Source: Alkaliphilus sp. NP8 (GTDB taxonomy: Bacteria > Bacillota > Clostridia > Peptostreptococcales > Natronincolaceae). From it: 64,000 nucleotides of DNA. The translations under genes were made by a program, and so were the position numbers. Under the pieces are notes generated by a model. It saw only the letters and a program-made list of their open reading frames with translations. It did not search any database and was not told the origin of the DNA. Below, piece by piece: positions 62,945-64,000 of this stretch (the first letter of the stretch is position 1; each line of letters starts with the position of its first letter). Location: NCBI GenBank assembly GCA_015978205.1, contig JADWMM010000003.1, positions 1-64,000 of the forward strand, read 5' to 3'.

Positions 62945-63459
62945 AAATTTAATCCGGATATATTCATTGCATATTTTGTTATTTTATAAATAAAGGTTGT
63001 AACAACTGTATTTATTAATGTTGTAGGTAGAACTACAGTTATTAATAGTAGTGTAAATGGTGCAGGTAATCCTATAATTAAAAATGCAGATAGTAAGAAT
63101 ACTGTGCCACTGATTATTGTTCCTAGTGCACTTATAAATCCAATTATTAAAATATTAAAATTAAAGTTAAAATGTTTAAATAATTTAATAACGATATACA
63201 ATAATATACAAGTCACTAGTTTATCAATAATATTAGGGATTTGTCCTCCTGGGAACGTGGTTGTAATAGAAGAAAGCAGCCCACCTAATAGTCCTGTTAA
63301 TATAGTATTTTTTAAGGAAGAGTTTATTAATAAAGAAATGAAAATAAAGGATAATAAAAAGTCAAATTTCATTCCTCCAAATAATCCGGGTGTAATTTGG
63401 TGTAAAATAAATCCTATAGCTAATAGCAATGCTGTGAAAATATTGTTTTTTAAATTCAT
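62932..63459 (-). CDS. trpP: Tryptophan transporter TrpP
   Basis: This 175-aa membrane protein has about five hydrophobic segments and matches the small TrpP (YhaG) family: LFGGMKFDFLL (about 26-36), FPGGQIPNIIDKLV (about 69-82) and LIIGLPAPFTLLL (about 126-138). It imports tryptophan, with an energy-coupling architecture like ECF-type S components. AAAGGAGATC precedes the ATG. A Trp-specific T-box leader and sigma-A promoter lie directly upstream, which independently supports the substrate. Confidence 0.92.
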   Translation of the reverse strand: MNLKNNIFTALLLAIGFILHQITPGLFGGMKFDFLLSFIFISLLINSSLKNTILTGLLGGLLSSITTTFPGGQIPNIIDKLVTCILLYIVIKLFKHFNFNFNILIIGFISALGTIISGTVFLLSAFLIIGLPAPFTLLLITVVLPTTLINTVVTTFIYKITKYAMNISGLNLRQL

Positions 63460-63558
63460 AATAATGATCTCCTTTTAATTGTATTATTTTTTTATTTTGC
63501 CAGTCACTTTCTTCACTTCACAACATACTATCACCACCTTTATAGATTTATTTGACAA

Positions 63559-63597
63559 TAAAAAAAAGCCTTTCATCCTTAATTAAAAGGACGAAAG
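63559..63597 (-). terminator. T-box-controlled terminator
   Basis: An 11-bp stem with one G-U (63587-63597 pairing with 63570-63580) is followed on the minus strand by a run of seven T. It is the regulated terminator of the Trp T-box. Confidence 0.88.
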
Positions 63598-63855
63598 ACA
63601 TATTTCGCGGTACCACCTTTGTTAGGTTAATAATTAAATAACCTATCTTTACAGATACGGAGTATATACAACTCGATATCCTGTTTCTATAACGGGAAAC
63701 CTCCGGCATTAGATACTTTGAATAAACTTCATTTCACTAAGCTTCTTGTAGGTCCATTCATTATCATTTAGGTATCGGACTTACACCAACTCCGACTCGC
63801 TAAAACCATACATGATTAATTACTTACTCCTACGCACTGAATTTATAATATATTG
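63559..63855 (-). ncRNA. T-box leader, Trp specifier (UGG)
   Basis: A minus-strand T-box riboswitch controls trpP. The T-box core (GGTGGTACCGCG, complement 63606-63617) forms the antiterminator. Stem I starts near 63835 with GTAGG and closes with CCTAC near 63748. The specifier is read as GAA-UGG-ACC at 63751-63759, so uncharged tRNA-Trp is the ligand. The competing terminator is a separate entry. When tRNA-Trp is uncharged, the antiterminator forms and trpP is expressed. Confidence 0.92.
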
Positions 63856-63861
63856 TATTTG

Positions 63862-63890
63862 ATTATAATATAAATATGAACTTTTATCAA
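63862..63890 (-). promoter_or_regulatory. sigma-A promoter of the T-box/trpP unit
   Basis: On the minus strand TTGATA (complement of 63885-63890) and exact TATAAT (complement of 63862-63867) are 17 bases apart. Transcription would start near 63855. Confidence 0.75.
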
Positions 63891-63911
63891 TAGTAAATAA
63901 AAGTAAATTTC

Positions 63912-63950
63912 AAATAAAAAGAAGAACATATGCTCTTCTTTTTATTTGTT
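63912..63950 (-). terminator. Terminator downstream of partial gene
   Basis: A 14-bp stem (63912-63925 with 63934-63947) has A- and T-rich arms and lies just after the likely minus-strand stop codon at 63964. Confidence 0.75.
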
Positions 63951-63963
63951 GTGATATCAATTT

Positions 63964-64000
63964 TTAGTTTATTGTACTAGTGATTTCATCTTCGTTCTCA
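63964..64000 (-). CDS. Probable 3' end of a minus-strand gene (partial)
   Basis: The minus strand reads ENEDEITSTIN-stop, ending at 63964, followed by a terminator hairpin. Eleven residues are too few to identify. The hairpin right after the stop is the main support that a real gene enters from beyond the window. Confidence 0.35.
   Translation of the reverse strand, partial: ENEDEITSTIN

Overview
The window is visibly AT-rich, densely coded DNA from an anaerobic, endospore-forming low-GC Firmicute, most likely a Clostridia/Tissierellia-type amino-acid fermenter. The evidence is: spore genes (SpoIIR, a GerK-type germinant receptor operon, a SipL-like DUF3794/LysM protein, a SpoIID-amidase fusion, Veg), Shine-Dalgarno-driven starts including many GTG/TTG, arginine deiminase, one-carbon folate enzymes, a NADH-linked iron-sulfur flavoprotein complex, and a HesB-like selenoprotein with an in-frame UGA. 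No rRNA, tRNA, CRISPR array, phage gene or insertion sequence was seen. It looks like ordinary chromosome.

Layout. 1-8.4 kb: SEC-C protein, dUTPase-like protein, MATE exporter, metallophosphoesterase, an unrecognised 330-aa protein, nitroreductase, a FolD with altered active site, and a chemoreceptor with an amino-acid-type dCache domain. 8.9-19.4 kb: glutamate-cysteine ligase, feoA-feoB plus a 48-aa eight-cysteine protein behind a Fur-box-like site, AI-2E-family and EamA transporters, a C_GCAxxG protein with a TDT transporter, a triple FMN-binding-domain surface protein, NhaC. 19.9-25.8 kb: a three-gene NuoE/NuoF/NuoG-like complex whose 1193-aa third subunit carries an NfnB/GltD-type flavin module and a molybdopterin-oxidoreductase-like domain without a catalytic Cys/Sec. 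26-28.8 kb: the HesB-like selenoprotein with a SECIS-like hairpin, a 53-aa zinc-ribbon protein, the SpoIID-amidase fusion, and veg behind two consensus promoters. 29-32.2 kb: arcA, rocB-like peptidase, GIY-YIG protein. 32.5-41.5 kb: sipL-like, ispE-gntR-nucleotidyltransferase, gerKA-KB-KC, spoIIR with a sigma-F-like promoter. 41.7-47.7 kb: ddl, DUF1934, FchA-like cyclohydrolase, then a three-gene unit of ATP-grasp ligase, MurE-like ligase and aspartate/glutamate racemase. 47.8-64 kb: PepT, PHP protein, a degenerate PLP fold-II/GNAT fusion, NCS2 permease, MgtE, CysK, M20 hydrolase, hemolysin-III protein, a flavinylated FAD reductase lipoprotein, DUF4349 protein, sulfurtransferase, CDF transporter, and trpP under a Trp-specific T-box leader.

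How the genes fit together. Arginine, peptide, cysteine and tryptophan uptake or breakdown genes suggest amino-acid fermentation. The Nuo-like complex probably balances NADH, NADPH and ferredoxin. FolD and FchA belong to one-carbon metabolism, and the FolD active-site change suggests the two may divide dehydrogenase and cyclohydrolase duties. Two exported flavin-binding proteins point to extracytoplasmic electron transfer. Promoters, terminators and a T-box were assigned by eye. No computation or database search was run.
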